64,000 nucleotides of DNA from Loktanella sp. S4079 (lineage in GTDB: Bacteria; Pseudomonadota; Alphaproteobacteria; Rhodobacterales; Rhodobacteraceae). Location: contig NZ_JXYE01000003.1 in the NCBI RefSeq assembly GCF_000967725.1, positions 496,001 through 560,000 on the forward strand, in the 5' to 3' direction. Position numbers and translations under genes: made by a program. The notes beneath the pieces were generated by a model. The model did not search any database. It worked only from the letters and a program-made list of their open reading frames with translations, and was not told the origin of the DNA. Positions 19,470-27,893 of the stretch are shown here, piece after piece; positions within the stretch are counted from its first letter, which is position 1, and the number at the start of each line of letters is the position of its first letter.

Positions 19470-19927
19470 AACACCGCCTGTAATCTTGTGGCCCAATGGT
19501 TTGATCCATCGATCGCGACCTGATGTGCAGTTTCGCCCGCGCTGAATGATAGGGACAGTGCGTTTCTTGGTGCGTCGTCGCCTAATCTGTCGGGCCATTC
19601 AATGAGGCAGATTGCGTGGGTAAACGCTTCGTCGAGGCCAAGCTCAAACACCTCGTCTGCGTGGGTCAAACGGTAGAGATCACAATGCCAAATGTCTCCA
19701 TCTGGCGCTTCGTAGGTTTGGACGAGCGTGAAGGTCGGTGATGGGACATCCTCCATCCGGCCAAGACGAGCGCGAATTAATGCGCGTGAGAACGCAGACT
19801 TCCCCGCGCCGATCTCACCACTCAGCAATAAAACATCGCCCGGTCGTAGTATTGGCGCGATACGATGGGCAAGCGCAGCGGTATCTGCTTCATCTGGTAG
19901 GGTTTGGGTCATCGGCAAATTGGTCAT
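19466..19927 (-). CDS. tsaE: tRNA threonylcarbamoyladenosine biosynthesis ATPase TsaE
   Basis: P-loop ATPase required with TsaB and TsaD for the t6A37 modification of ANN-decoding tRNAs. 153 residues. Walker A is GEIGAGKS at residues 37-44, and the family motifs VPSPTFTLVQTY and WHCDLYRL follow, then LIEWPDRLG near the C-terminus. A 41-base gap separates it from the PAS gene upstream, and its stop overlaps amgK. The tsaE-amgK-murU-addB-addA order is widespread in alphaproteobacteria (family knowledge). Confidence 0.96.
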   Translation of the reverse strand: MTNLPMTQTLPDEADTAALAHRIAPILRPGDVLLLSGEIGAGKSAFSRALIRARLGRMEDVPSPTFTLVQTYEAPDGDIWHCDLYRLTHADEVFELGLDEAFTHAICLIEWPDRLGDDAPRNALSLSFSAGETAHQVAIDGSNHWATRLQAVL

Positions 19928-19968
19928 GCCGAATGATTATTGTTTGGGCTGGTGCCCGCAAGGTCTAA

Positions 19969-21564
19969 TCAACGACGACGCAGGCGAATTGCGGGATCGT
20001 TCATGGTTAGCTTTTGGATAACTGGGTTGGCTTTGGCTTTGGTGCTGAACCGCACAAGCGTTTTACCACCCGCGATGGGGTTGGTGTGGCAGGTCAGCAG
20101 GCGCCCATCGTCGAGCAATGTGCTGTCCGACCACGCCTCGCGCGTGCCCACCTGATGCGTAAAACTCCGGATTTGCGACCAGATGCGCGTGTGCGTACAA
20201 CGATTTTGCCAGACCTTCATTTCGGTCTGTAAAGCGCGGTGTTCATGATAAAGCGCGGGGTTCGTTTGCCACAGGTCCGCATATGCCTGGTTTGATATCA
20301 GCAAGTTCCCAGCGCCCGAGAAAACAGCGATCGCATCGGGGACGGTATCCAAAACGGCTTGGCTGGTTTCGATGTCAGAACGGAAACGACGGGTCAGGGA
20401 TACCTCGGCACTGATATCTTCGAACAAGAATGCAAAGGCACCATCAGGATGTGGGCGGCCCGAAACGCGGTATGTGCGCCCATCTGGCAGAGCCCAAGTG
20501 GCACTGTAGGTCCCATTTTTGGCCTCGGTTTCAAGCGCACTGAATTGTTCCCGCCATGAATTGTAATTCTTCGGCTCTGGAAGAACGCGAGACTCGCGCA
20601 ATTTATCCAACACTGCATCCAGTGTGGGGCGACTGCTCAGAAAATCGAACTTAAGGCCGGTCAGGTCCAAAACCGCAGGGTTAAACGTGGATAGTTTGCG
20701 CTGCTTATCAAAAATTGCGAGCCCAATTGAAAGCTCTGCAAAGGTACGACCGAGGGTTTGTTTGAACGAGCGGCGTTCTTGGTCGGCGCGCACGATGTTG
20801 TTGGCGTCAGTTGCAAAGTGAATGAAACCGCTGCCATAAGGTTTGCTGGTCACATCAAACCAATGATCGGCGGTTTGGTCATGGGTTTTTACTGAAAGAC
20901 GGCGTACCGATGTGCCCTTGGCCCCCGGTGTTTCATGCAGGTCCGGAAAAATGGACGCGCTGGGCCACGTTGGCGTCATGTTATCCCCTGCCGGTGTCAA
21001 CTGATCGACAAACTTGAGATAACTTTTGTTCGCCCAAAGCAATTTTCCATCATTGGATTCCTGCCAAATCAATTGGGGTGTGTCTTGTGTGACATCGCGC
21101 AACATGGCGAGTTCGGATAGGCGAACATCTTGGGTGACGGATGATGACAGCTCATGCGCAATCGCGTCCTGATTTCCATTGATAGCGATCCTGAGCTGTT
21201 CGTCCACTTGGCTCACTTCGAGCCAAAGCGAAGTGATCGACGTGCCGTTGATTCGGGTTTTTTCCGCAGGCGGGTTGTCGAGCGTCGTGCGCAGATCGGG
21301 AAAATATGGGGCAAGGGTTTGAACGAGAGCGTCGAATTCTGACAGGTGATCGTCGCTGTCGGCGAGCAACGCCATTGCTTGCGGTGTCGCATCAACCAAC
21401 GCTTTGTTATAAAACAAGAATACCGGCTTCTGGTTTTTTCTGCGTGCGCTTTCTGCGCCTTGTGCATGGGCTAATGCCACATCGCGCCGGGCCTTAACAA
21501 CGACGGCAAGGCAGATCGCGCAACAAAGGCAGATCACAGCAAAGTCGAGTATCCCAAAAAGCAT
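19969..21564 (-). CDS. Membrane-anchored multi-PAS protein lacking a kinase domain
   Basis: 531 residues. One N-terminal membrane segment (ILDFAVICLCCAICLAVVV) is followed by at least three PAS-like regions, near residues 160-255, 275-375 and 390-480 (LIWQESNDGKLLWANKSYL; GLAIFDKQRKLSTFNPAVL; AIAVFSGAGNLLISNQAYA). The protein then ends in a short basic tail (AIRLRRR) with no histidine-kinase, GGDEF or EAL domain. It looks like a sensor module without its own output, or a scaffold for a separate kinase. It is 76 bases downstream of regB on the same strand. GAGGA precedes the ATG. Confidence 0.8.
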   Translation of the reverse strand: MLFGILDFAVICLCCAICLAVVVKARRDVALAHAQGAESARRKNQKPVFLFYNKALVDATPQAMALLADSDDHLSEFDALVQTLAPYFPDLRTTLDNPPAEKTRINGTSITSLWLEVSQVDEQLRIAINGNQDAIAHELSSSVTQDVRLSELAMLRDVTQDTPQLIWQESNDGKLLWANKSYLKFVDQLTPAGDNMTPTWPSASIFPDLHETPGAKGTSVRRLSVKTHDQTADHWFDVTSKPYGSGFIHFATDANNIVRADQERRSFKQTLGRTFAELSIGLAIFDKQRKLSTFNPAVLDLTGLKFDFLSSRPTLDAVLDKLRESRVLPEPKNYNSWREQFSALETEAKNGTYSATWALPDGRTYRVSGRPHPDGAFAFLFEDISAEVSLTRRFRSDIETSQAVLDTVPDAIAVFSGAGNLLISNQAYADLWQTNPALYHEHRALQTEMKVWQNRCTHTRIWSQIRSFTHQVGTREAWSDSTLLDDGRLLTCHTNPIAGGKTLVRFSTKAKANPVIQKLTMNDPAIRLRRR

Positions 21565-21640
21565 CTGTTCGCGTCCTCAGTAAAACCGAGGTTAAGCATC
21601 CGCCTGTAAGGTTAATGTGCGGTTAAGTACGCCAACGGAT

Positions 21641-23026
21641 CTAAATTTCAGGGCTATGCGGTTGGTTTTCGCCCAAGGGTTCACTGACACGATCACCGCT
21701 GTTTGGTAGGCTTGCGCGTTTCCAAACCACATCAATCACTGCGCCCCCCTCGCCCAGCCCGGCACGGCGACTATTGGCAAATGTCAATGTTGCACCTGAA
21801 CGTTCCAATAGCGTTTTGGCGATGAATAGCCCAAGCCCCATTCCCTTGTACCCCGGCCGACCACCGGAATCTTCGGTTTGGCGGCGTTCTCGCACATAGG
21901 GGTCACCGATCCGCCCAATGACCGACCCCGGAAAGCCGGGACCATCATCAGAAATGCGAACTTTGATGTCGGTATCGGTCCAAGTCAGATCGACACAAAC
22001 CTCTGCTTTGGCGAAATCGACAGCGTTTTGGATAAGGTTCCGAATCCCGTGCACGATCTCGGGGCGGCGGGCAATTGTCGGTTGGGTTTGATCCGCGCCC
22101 TCGTCAGCCGCAAGGTGAAAAATCACCTCTTTGCCTCGGTCGGTATGAGGTTCTGCTGCTTCACGCAGAACTGCCTCGATCGGGGCGTGACGCAGGTGCA
22201 GGTCGTCTTTGCCTGCCCGCCCCATCGAGTGCAAAATGTCCCGGCAACGGTCTGCTTGTTGGCGAATTAGGCTGGCATCATCAAAGAGGTCTGGTTGATC
22301 GCCCAGTTCCTCCATCAATTCACTACTGACTAGTTTAATCGTAGCAAGCGGCGTCCCAAGTTCATGCGCTGCGGCCGCAACAACACCACCGAGGTCGGTC
22401 AGTTTTTGTTCTCGCGCAAGCGCCAATTGGGTCGCGACAAGTGCTTCGCGCATGGCATGCATTTCGGTCGTGACTTGGCGGGCATAGGTCGAAAGAAACA
22501 CAATCCCGATAACTAACGAGACCCAGAATCCGAACTGTGTGATGTTTGGTAACACAAGCACGGCCCCATCATGCAGTATCAGAGGCAAGTAAAACTGACT
22601 GACAGTGGTGATCAGGCCAATGGCTGTGAGCCCGACAATAATCGTGCTGGCACGATGCAAAACCGTCGCTGCAATCGTGACCGGCGCAAGAACGAGCATT
22701 GCAAAGGGGTTATTCAAGCCACCAGTGACAAACAGCAAGAGCGTGAGCTGGATCAGATCAAACACGAGCCAGAGCGAAGCTTCGCGTTCCGACAGGCGCT
22801 TGTTTTCGGGATATACAAATGTGGCAATGAGATTGGCCGCGACTGAGACCCCGATCAGAACAAAGGCAAAGCCGATTTCAAACTGAAGCCCATAAATCTG
22901 CGAAGCAACAAGGATGGCGACTGCCTGACCACCGGTTGCAAACCACCGGAGGGTCGTGAGCGTCCGTAACCTGATCCAGTTGCTACGTTGCTGATCTTGG
23001 AACATGTTGATTTCAGTGGCAGACAT
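21641..23026 (-). CDS. regB: Redox sensor histidine kinase RegB/PrrB
   Basis: Membrane sensor kinase that, with RegA, controls photosynthesis, respiration, carbon and nitrogen fixation genes in response to redox state. Numbered from the ATG at 23026 (461 residues): about six membrane segments; the quinone-sensing GGLNNPF at 102-108; the H-box AAHELGTPLATI with His221; and the redox-active Cys261 in DRCRDILHSMG, matching Rhodobacter RegB Cys265. The ATPase boxes ISDDGPGFP and GMGLGLFIAKTLLERSG follow. It is divergent from senC with an 87-base shared promoter region. An in-frame ATG 8 codons upstream is possible. Confidence 0.96.
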   Translation of the reverse strand: MSATEINMFQDQQRSNWIRLRTLTTLRWFATGGQAVAILVASQIYGLQFEIGFAFVLIGVSVAANLIATFVYPENKRLSEREASLWLVFDLIQLTLLLFVTGGLNNPFAMLVLAPVTIAATVLHRASTIIVGLTAIGLITTVSQFYLPLILHDGAVLVLPNITQFGFWVSLVIGIVFLSTYARQVTTEMHAMREALVATQLALAREQKLTDLGGVVAAAAHELGTPLATIKLVSSELMEELGDQPDLFDDASLIRQQADRCRDILHSMGRAGKDDLHLRHAPIEAVLREAAEPHTDRGKEVIFHLAADEGADQTQPTIARRPEIVHGIRNLIQNAVDFAKAEVCVDLTWTDTDIKVRISDDGPGFPGSVIGRIGDPYVRERRQTEDSGGRPGYKGMGLGLFIAKTLLERSGATLTFANSRRAGLGEGGAVIDVVWKRASLPNSGDRVSEPLGENQPHSPEI

Positions 23027-23113
23027 TTCGCGGTGTTCCCCGTGCGGCAAGGTGGACCATTGATACGCAGCCGATGATAGCGGATCAATGCGACCGATTG
23101 AAAAGAGGTAGGT

Positions 23114-23707
23114 ATGTCAAAAGCAATGGCAATTCTGGCAGGGGTTACAACGGTTGCCTTTGTTGGTGGAACGTTTGCCGTGACGCAATTTGCTGCCCGC
23201 CCAGATTGCGGTCTGGCACCCAGTGGGGACATCGGCGGGCCCTTTACGTTGATGGATGAAATGGGGCGAACGGTAACAGAAGCAGAGGTGATTGCTGAAC
23301 CTTCGCTGATTTATTTTGGCTACACTTTCTGTCCCGATGTGTGTCCGCTTGATAATGCGCGAAACGCAGCGGCGGTGGATATTTTGGCGGATGAAGGATT
23401 GAGCGTGACGCCAGTCTTTATTTCCATCGACCCCACCCGTGACACCGTTGAGGTCGTACGTGACTACACGGATAATTTTCATCCCAAGATGATCGGATTG
23501 ACTGGGACCGAAGAACAGGTGGCCGCTGCCTCCGCTGCTTACCGAACCTTTTTTGAGAAAGAAGAAGGCGATGACGAATACTATCTCGTGCAGCATTCGA
23601 CTTCGACTTATCTGGTGCTTCCAGATGAAGGGGTTGCAACCTTTTTTGGCCGAGATGATAGCCCAGAACATATTGCACAGGTCACTGCCTGCGTTGTGGC
23701 AGGTTGA
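23114..23707 (+). CDS. senC: SCO1/SenC/PrrC copper-binding thioredoxin-fold protein
   Basis: Periplasm-facing copper chaperone-like protein that supports cytochrome oxidase assembly and influences RegB signalling. 197 residues: an N-terminal membrane anchor (MAILAGVTTVAFVGGTFAV), the copper site CPDVCP (Cys73, Cys77) and the distal ligand His161 in VQHSTSTYLV. It is divergent from regB and followed by regA after 55 bases, the classic regB/senC/regA arrangement. Confidence 0.96.
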   Translation: MSKAMAILAGVTTVAFVGGTFAVTQFAARPDCGLAPSGDIGGPFTLMDEMGRTVTEAEVIAEPSLIYFGYTFCPDVCPLDNARNAAAVDILADEGLSVTPVFISIDPTRDTVEVVRDYTDNFHPKMIGLTGTEEQVAAASAAYRTFFEKEEGDDEYYLVQHSTSTYLVLPDEGVATFFGRDDSPEHIAQVTACVVAG

Positions 23708-23762
23708 CGATGTGCCATAGAAACCTACAGTTTAGACGCGAACATGCGAGGAACGAACAAAT

Positions 23763-24311
23763 ATGACCGAGCCGCTGGATCTAGGAGAAGACAAGAGCCT
23801 GCTTCTTGTTGATGATGACGAAGCGTTTTTGCGCAGACTTGCCAAAGCGATGGAAAAACGCGGGTTCGAGGTCGAAACGGCAGAGTCAGTTGCAGCGGGC
23901 AAGGCCATCGCCACCGCGCGTCCACCAGCCTATGCCGTTGTTGATTTGCGGCTAGAGGATGGAAACGGGCTTGATGTGGTTGAAACCCTGCGTGCCAAAC
24001 GCCCTGAAAGCCGCATTGTTGTTTTGACCGGATACGGTGCGATTGCCACAGCCGTGGCTGCTGTGAAAATCGGTGCGACTGATTATTTGGCAAAGCCCGC
24101 CGATGCGACAGATGTGACGAACGCGCTGTTGGCTGGCAGTGATACGTTACCTCCACCGCCTGAAAACCCCATGAGCGCAGATCGCGTCCGTTGGGAACAT
24201 ATCCAGCGTGTGTACGAGCTATGTGATCGCAATGTTTCGGAAACGGCACGTCGGCTATCGATGCATCGCCGCACCTTGCAACGGATTCTTGCGAAACGCA
24301 GCCCGCGCTAG
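23763..24311 (+). CDS. regA: Redox response regulator RegA/PrrA/ActR
   Basis: Two-component regulator phosphorylated by RegB. 182 residues. The receiver domain has Asp17/Asp18, the phospho-acceptor Asp61 (VVDLRLEDG), Thr87 and Lys109. A four-proline linker (PPPPENP) leads to a Fis-type helix-turn-helix (NVSETARRLSMHRRTLQRIL) that is almost invariant in the family. GAGGAACG precedes the ATG. It converges with a LysR gene, overlapping by 4 bases. The petABC operon and the nearby cytochrome c gene are plausible targets in this window. Confidence 0.97.
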   Translation: MTEPLDLGEDKSLLLVDDDEAFLRRLAKAMEKRGFEVETAESVAAGKAIATARPPAYAVVDLRLEDGNGLDVVETLRAKRPESRIVVLTGYGAIATAVAAVKIGATDYLAKPADATDVTNALLAGSDTLPPPPENPMSADRVRWEHIQRVYELCDRNVSETARRLSMHRRTLQRILAKRSPR

Positions 24312-25165
24312 ATCGCCTTGAGCAACCAAGATTTAAAGGTCTTGGCCCGTTCTGACATGACGCCGGGATAGTGGATGATGTAGTAACCCATCTTTTCTGG
24401 ATGGGTTTGCCGCAACGCCATTAATCGACCCGCCTTGATGTCATCGGCGACTAAGGCGCTTGATGTGACGGTAACGCCGCTTCCAGAGCGCACAGCCGAT
24501 AGCGCCATTCCCAACGTTGCCACGCTGTGGATATTCCGGTCATGAGCGATCATCCCGGTTGCCATCGCCCAACGTTGGGCTTCGGCATGGTTTTCTTCAA
24601 AGTACCACGGGACATCTGCTTTGCTGATCTGATCCGCGCGCACGACGCCGGGCGCTGCAACGACAGTGTAGTCCGCAGCCACCAGTGGTGTGGCTTCGAG
24701 ACCGGGCCAATTGCCGTCACCGTAGCGGACGCCAATGTCAAAACTGTCTCGGCGTAGATCGATCAATCTGTTGCTTGGAACGATTGATAACGCAATTTGA
24801 GGATGTTCTGCCCAGAACGCGGAAATGCGGCGCATGAGCCAATTTTCTGCAAAGTTATGGGTGACTGTTACAGAAAGCGGGCGCAATTCGATATCAGCGC
24901 GTGCTGCTTGAACGCCCGCTGCTATTTGCCCAAATCCGTCGGATAGCGATTGGGCAAGCCGTTGCCCGGTCTCGGTTAGGGCAAGTCCGCGGCCCTCGCG
25001 GACCAGCAACGACGTCCCAAGTTCTGTTTCGATTGCCCGAACGTGTTGCGCAATCGCCGCATGAGTCACGTTTAATTCGCGTGCGGCACCAGTAAATGAC
25101 CCGGATCGGGCCGCGCATTCAAATGCACGTAGCGCAGCAAGAGAGGGAATATCTTTCCAGTCCAT
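24308..25165 (-). CDS. LysR-family transcriptional regulator (GcvA-like)
   Basis: 285 residues. The N-terminal winged helix-turn-helix is LAALRAFECAARSGSFTGAA followed by ELNVTHAAIAQHVRAIETEL, and the substrate-binding domain follows. The sequence FDIGVRYGDGNWPGLEATPL is typical of the GcvA/AmpR branch. The effector is unknown. It is divergent from a 50-residue ORF starting 96 bases away, which is the likely place for its operator. Confidence 0.9.
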   Translation of the reverse strand: MDWKDIPSLAALRAFECAARSGSFTGAARELNVTHAAIAQHVRAIETELGTSLLVREGRGLALTETGQRLAQSLSDGFGQIAAGVQAARADIELRPLSVTVTHNFAENWLMRRISAFWAEHPQIALSIVPSNRLIDLRRDSFDIGVRYGDGNWPGLEATPLVAADYTVVAAPGVVRADQISKADVPWYFEENHAEAQRWAMATGMIAHDRNIHSVATLGMALSAVRSGSGVTVTSSALVADDIKAGRLMALRQTHPEKMGYYIIHYPGVMSERAKTFKSWLLKAI

Positions 25166-25261
25166 ATGTTAGTTCAACTTAAACATTGAAATTCTTATAA
25201 AGTAGCTAGGTTCAAGAAATCATCTTACTCATTGGCAATCAAGAGCTGAAAGGAGATAGCC

Positions 25262-25414
25262 ATGCTTACAATATTTGCCGATAGTTTTGTGACCGCAACA
25301 CGTCAAACGCGTTGGTCTCCGCCGTATCATTCAGAACGCCGTTTACGCAGCTATGAGATTGAACAGCTGCGGGCTGAAGAGCGTGAGCGCGCTAGAAATG
25401 GTGGTAAGCGATAA
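25262..25414 (+). CDS. Small uncharacterised ORF (50 residues)
   Basis: Encodes MLTIFADSFVTATRQ then a basic, Arg/Glu-rich tail (YEIEQLRAEERERARN). The ATG is preceded by a strong AAAGGAGAT site with 6-base spacing. The composition (aromatic start, amphipathic charged helix) recalls short DUF1127-like proteins, but I cannot place it in that family. It is divergent from the LysR gene at 24308-25165, suggesting LysR control. No function is assigned. Confidence 0.55.
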   Translation: MLTIFADSFVTATRQTRWSPPYHSERRLRSYEIEQLRAEERERARNGGKR

Positions 25415-25585
25415 TTGGACAACAAGACATAGGGCGATGCGGCGAATGCCCCGCGCGCCCTGCGTTAATTTGATGCATCGTTGCCAAAAAGTTTTGGCTT
25501 TAATCTTGGTTTGACCGGTTTCGTACACTACATCTGCCCTAGAACTGGGCGACGGCCGTTTGATCAGATCTAAAGGAAAACGATC

Positions 25586-26011
25586 ATGAAAACTTTGACA
25601 GTTGCAGCGGCACTGACCGCAATTGCTTCGGCTGCTGTGGCGGAAGGTGATGTTGCGGCGGGTGAACAACAATTCAATCGTCAGTGCGTGGCATGTCATG
25701 TCGTGCGCAGTGACAGTGGTGAATTGCTGGCTGGTCGTACAGCGCGGACTGGTCCTAACCTATATGCGATTGATGGGCGCGTTTTGGGCACCGTCGAAGG
25801 ATTTCGTTACGGTGACGCGATTGTCGATCTAGGTGCAACAGGGGTGCGCTGGAACGAAGATGTATTCGTTGCCTATGTCCAAAACCCCACTGGATACCTT
25901 CGCGAAGCTTTGGATGATCGCCGTGCGCGTGGCAAAATGGCGTATCAAGTGCGTGACGCCCAGCAGGCTCAAGACATCTACGCATATTTGCGAGCGGTTA
26001 GTGCGAATTAA
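25586..26011 (+). CDS. Periplasmic class I c-type cytochrome (c2-like)
   Basis: 141 residues with a signal peptide (KTLTVAAALTAIASAAVA, cleaved before EGDVAAGE). The haem site is CVACH (Cys34, Cys37, His38), the conserved GPNLYAIDGRVLG loop is present, and a likely axial Met118 lies in RGKMAYQV. An insertion-rich middle separates it from classic c2, so it may be a c2-type isocytochrome feeding an oxidase or accepting electrons from the bc1 complex at 36849-39618. AAAGGAAAA precedes the ATG. It lies downstream of regA across the LysR gene. Confidence 0.88.
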   Translation: MKTLTVAAALTAIASAAVAEGDVAAGEQQFNRQCVACHVVRSDSGELLAGRTARTGPNLYAIDGRVLGTVEGFRYGDAIVDLGATGVRWNEDVFVAYVQNPTGYLREALDDRRARGKMAYQVRDAQQAQDIYAYLRAVSAN

Positions 26012-26093
26012 TCCGGCGCTGCCGTCACGATAATTATTGCTCTGGAAATCCATCACCTCTTGAACCCGCCTGAAATCGGTGAAACCATTGGGG

Positions 26094-27893
26094 ATGGAAC
26101 ATCACATCAAATCTTGGGCCGAGGTTGCCCCCCGTTTGGTCGCTGTCGCCGCAGGGCGCGCGCATGCTGATCTTGTCATTCGTGGCGGTAAATTGGTGAA
26201 TGTCCAATCCCGCGAAATTCTAGATGGCTGGCAGGTTGCTGTGGCCGATGGGCGCTTTGCCTATGTTGGGCCAGACACCAGCCATTGCATTGGTCCTGAT
26301 ACGCAGGTGATCGAGGCCGAGGGTCGCTATTTGATCCCCGGTCTGTGCGACGGCCACATGCATATCGAAAGCGGGATGCTGACTCCTGCCGAATTTGCAG
26401 CAGCAGTTATTCCGCATGGCACAACGACCATGTTCACCGATCCGCATGAGATCGCCAATGTGCTTGGTTTGCGCGGCGTGCGTATGATGCATGACGAAGC
26501 ATTGATGCAGCCAGTGAATATCTACACGCAGATGCCGTCTTGCGCGCCCTCTGCTCCCGGTCTGGAAACCACAGGGTTTAAAATTTCTGCTGATGATGTG
26601 GCCGAGGCCATGTCGTGGCCCGGTATCATTGGTCTGGGCGAGATGATGAACTTCCCCGGTGTGATCAACGGTGACCCTCAGATGTTGGCAGAGATGGCTG
26701 CAACGATGAACGCGGGCAAAACCGTGGGCGGCCACTATGCCAGCCCTGACAAAGGCAATGCATTTGCCGCCTATGTTGCGGGCGGTGCGGCCGATGATCA
26801 CGAAGGCACAGCCGAGGCTGACGCCATCGCGCGTGTCCGTTTAGGGATGAAATCGATGATGCGCCTTGGTTCCGCTTGGTATGATGTCGAGAGCCAGATT
26901 ACAGCGATCACTGAAAAGGGGCTTGATCCGCGCAACTTTATCCTATGCACAGATGACTGCCATTCGGGAACGTTGGTGAATGATGGTCACATGAACCGTG
27001 TTGTCCGCCATGCAATTGATTGCGGATGTGATCCGCTAATCGCGCTACAAATGGCGACGATCAATACGGCCACTCATTTCGGGCTAGAACGCGAATTGGG
27101 ATCAATTGCGCCCGGACGGCGTGCTGATGTGATTTTGACGTCTGATTTGAAAACCTTGCCGATTGAACATGTGATTGCACGCGGTCAGACCGTTGCGATG
27201 GAAGGCAAGATTACCGTCGATTGCCCGCATTACGACTGGCCTGCTGATGCACGCCAAACCGTGAATATGGGCAAGGCGCTGGGCGATGCTGACTTTGCGA
27301 TTTCTGCCCCTGAGGGTGCGAATAGCGTTAAGGTCAAAGTGATCGGTGTGGTTGAAAATCAGGCCCCGACCGAAGCCTTGACCGCTGAACTTCCTGTCGT
27401 TGACGGGTTGGTCGAAGGCGAAGGTGATACCTATCAAATTGCATTGGTTGAGCGGCATCAGGGTACGGGCAAGGTCGTGAATGGCTTTGTTTCGGGCTTT
27501 GGATACACGGGCAAAATGGCGATGGCATCGACAGTCGCGCATGACAGCCACCACATGATTGTTGTTGGTACAGACCGTGAAAACATGGCTGCCGCTGCAA
27601 ATCGACTAGGCGAAGTTGGCGGCGGTGTAACCGTTTGGAAAGACGGCAAAGAAATCGCGCTTGTCGAACTACCTATCGCGGGTCTGATGTCTGATAGTCC
27701 CGCGGCTGTTGTCGCAGCAAAAGCCGATGAAATGGTCGCAGCCATGCAGGACTGTGGCTGCACCCTGAATAACGCCTATATGCAGCATTCGCTGTTGGCG
27801 CTTGTTGTCATCCCCTCGTTGCGGATATCTGATCTGGGATTGGTGGATGTCGAAAAATTTGAGTTAACTGAACTGTTTGAGGACGACCTATGA
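26094..27893 (+). CDS. ade: Adenine deaminase (Ade family)
   Basis: Amidohydrolase converting adenine to hypoxanthine and ammonia. About 599 residues. The metal-binding motif is GLCDGHMHIESGML, followed by HGTTTMFTDPHEIANVLG, and the Ade-specific C-terminal domain carries GFGYTGKMAMASTVAHDSHH. I took the ATG at 26094; an in-frame GTG at 26079 would add 5 residues and neither has a clear ribosome site. The stop overlaps the AMP nucleosidase start (ATGA), so adenine released by that enzyme is handed to this one. Confidence 0.93.
   Translation: MEHHIKSWAEVAPRLVAVAAGRAHADLVIRGGKLVNVQSREILDGWQVAVADGRFAYVGPDTSHCIGPDTQVIEAEGRYLIPGLCDGHMHIESGMLTPAEFAAAVIPHGTTTMFTDPHEIANVLGLRGVRMMHDEALMQPVNIYTQMPSCAPSAPGLETTGFKISADDVAEAMSWPGIIGLGEMMNFPGVINGDPQMLAEMAATMNAGKTVGGHYASPDKGNAFAAYVAGGAADDHEGTAEADAIARVRLGMKSMMRLGSAWYDVESQITAITEKGLDPRNFILCTDDCHSGTLVNDGHMNRVVRHAIDCGCDPLIALQMATINTATHFGLERELGSIAPGRRADVILTSDLKTLPIEHVIARGQTVAMEGKITVDCPHYDWPADARQTVNMGKALGDADFAISAPEGANSVKVKVIGVVENQAPTEALTAELPVVDGLVEGEGDTYQIALVERHQGTGKVVNGFVSGFGYTGKMAMASTVAHDSHHMIVVGTDRENMAAAANRLGEVGGGVTVWKDGKEIALVELPIAGLMSDSPAAVVAAKADEMVAAMQDCGCTLNNAYMQHSLLALVVIPSLRISDLGLVDVEKFELTELFEDDL

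Noticed and set aside
25555..25585. FNR-type box upstream of the cytochrome c gene (TTTGATCAGATCTAA)
   Set aside because: Only the left half TTGAT matches; the right half is not ATCAA at the required spacing.
26220..26801. 193-residue frame antisense to adenine deaminase
   Set aside because: Shadow of a strongly conserved gene; His/Arg-rich mirror composition.
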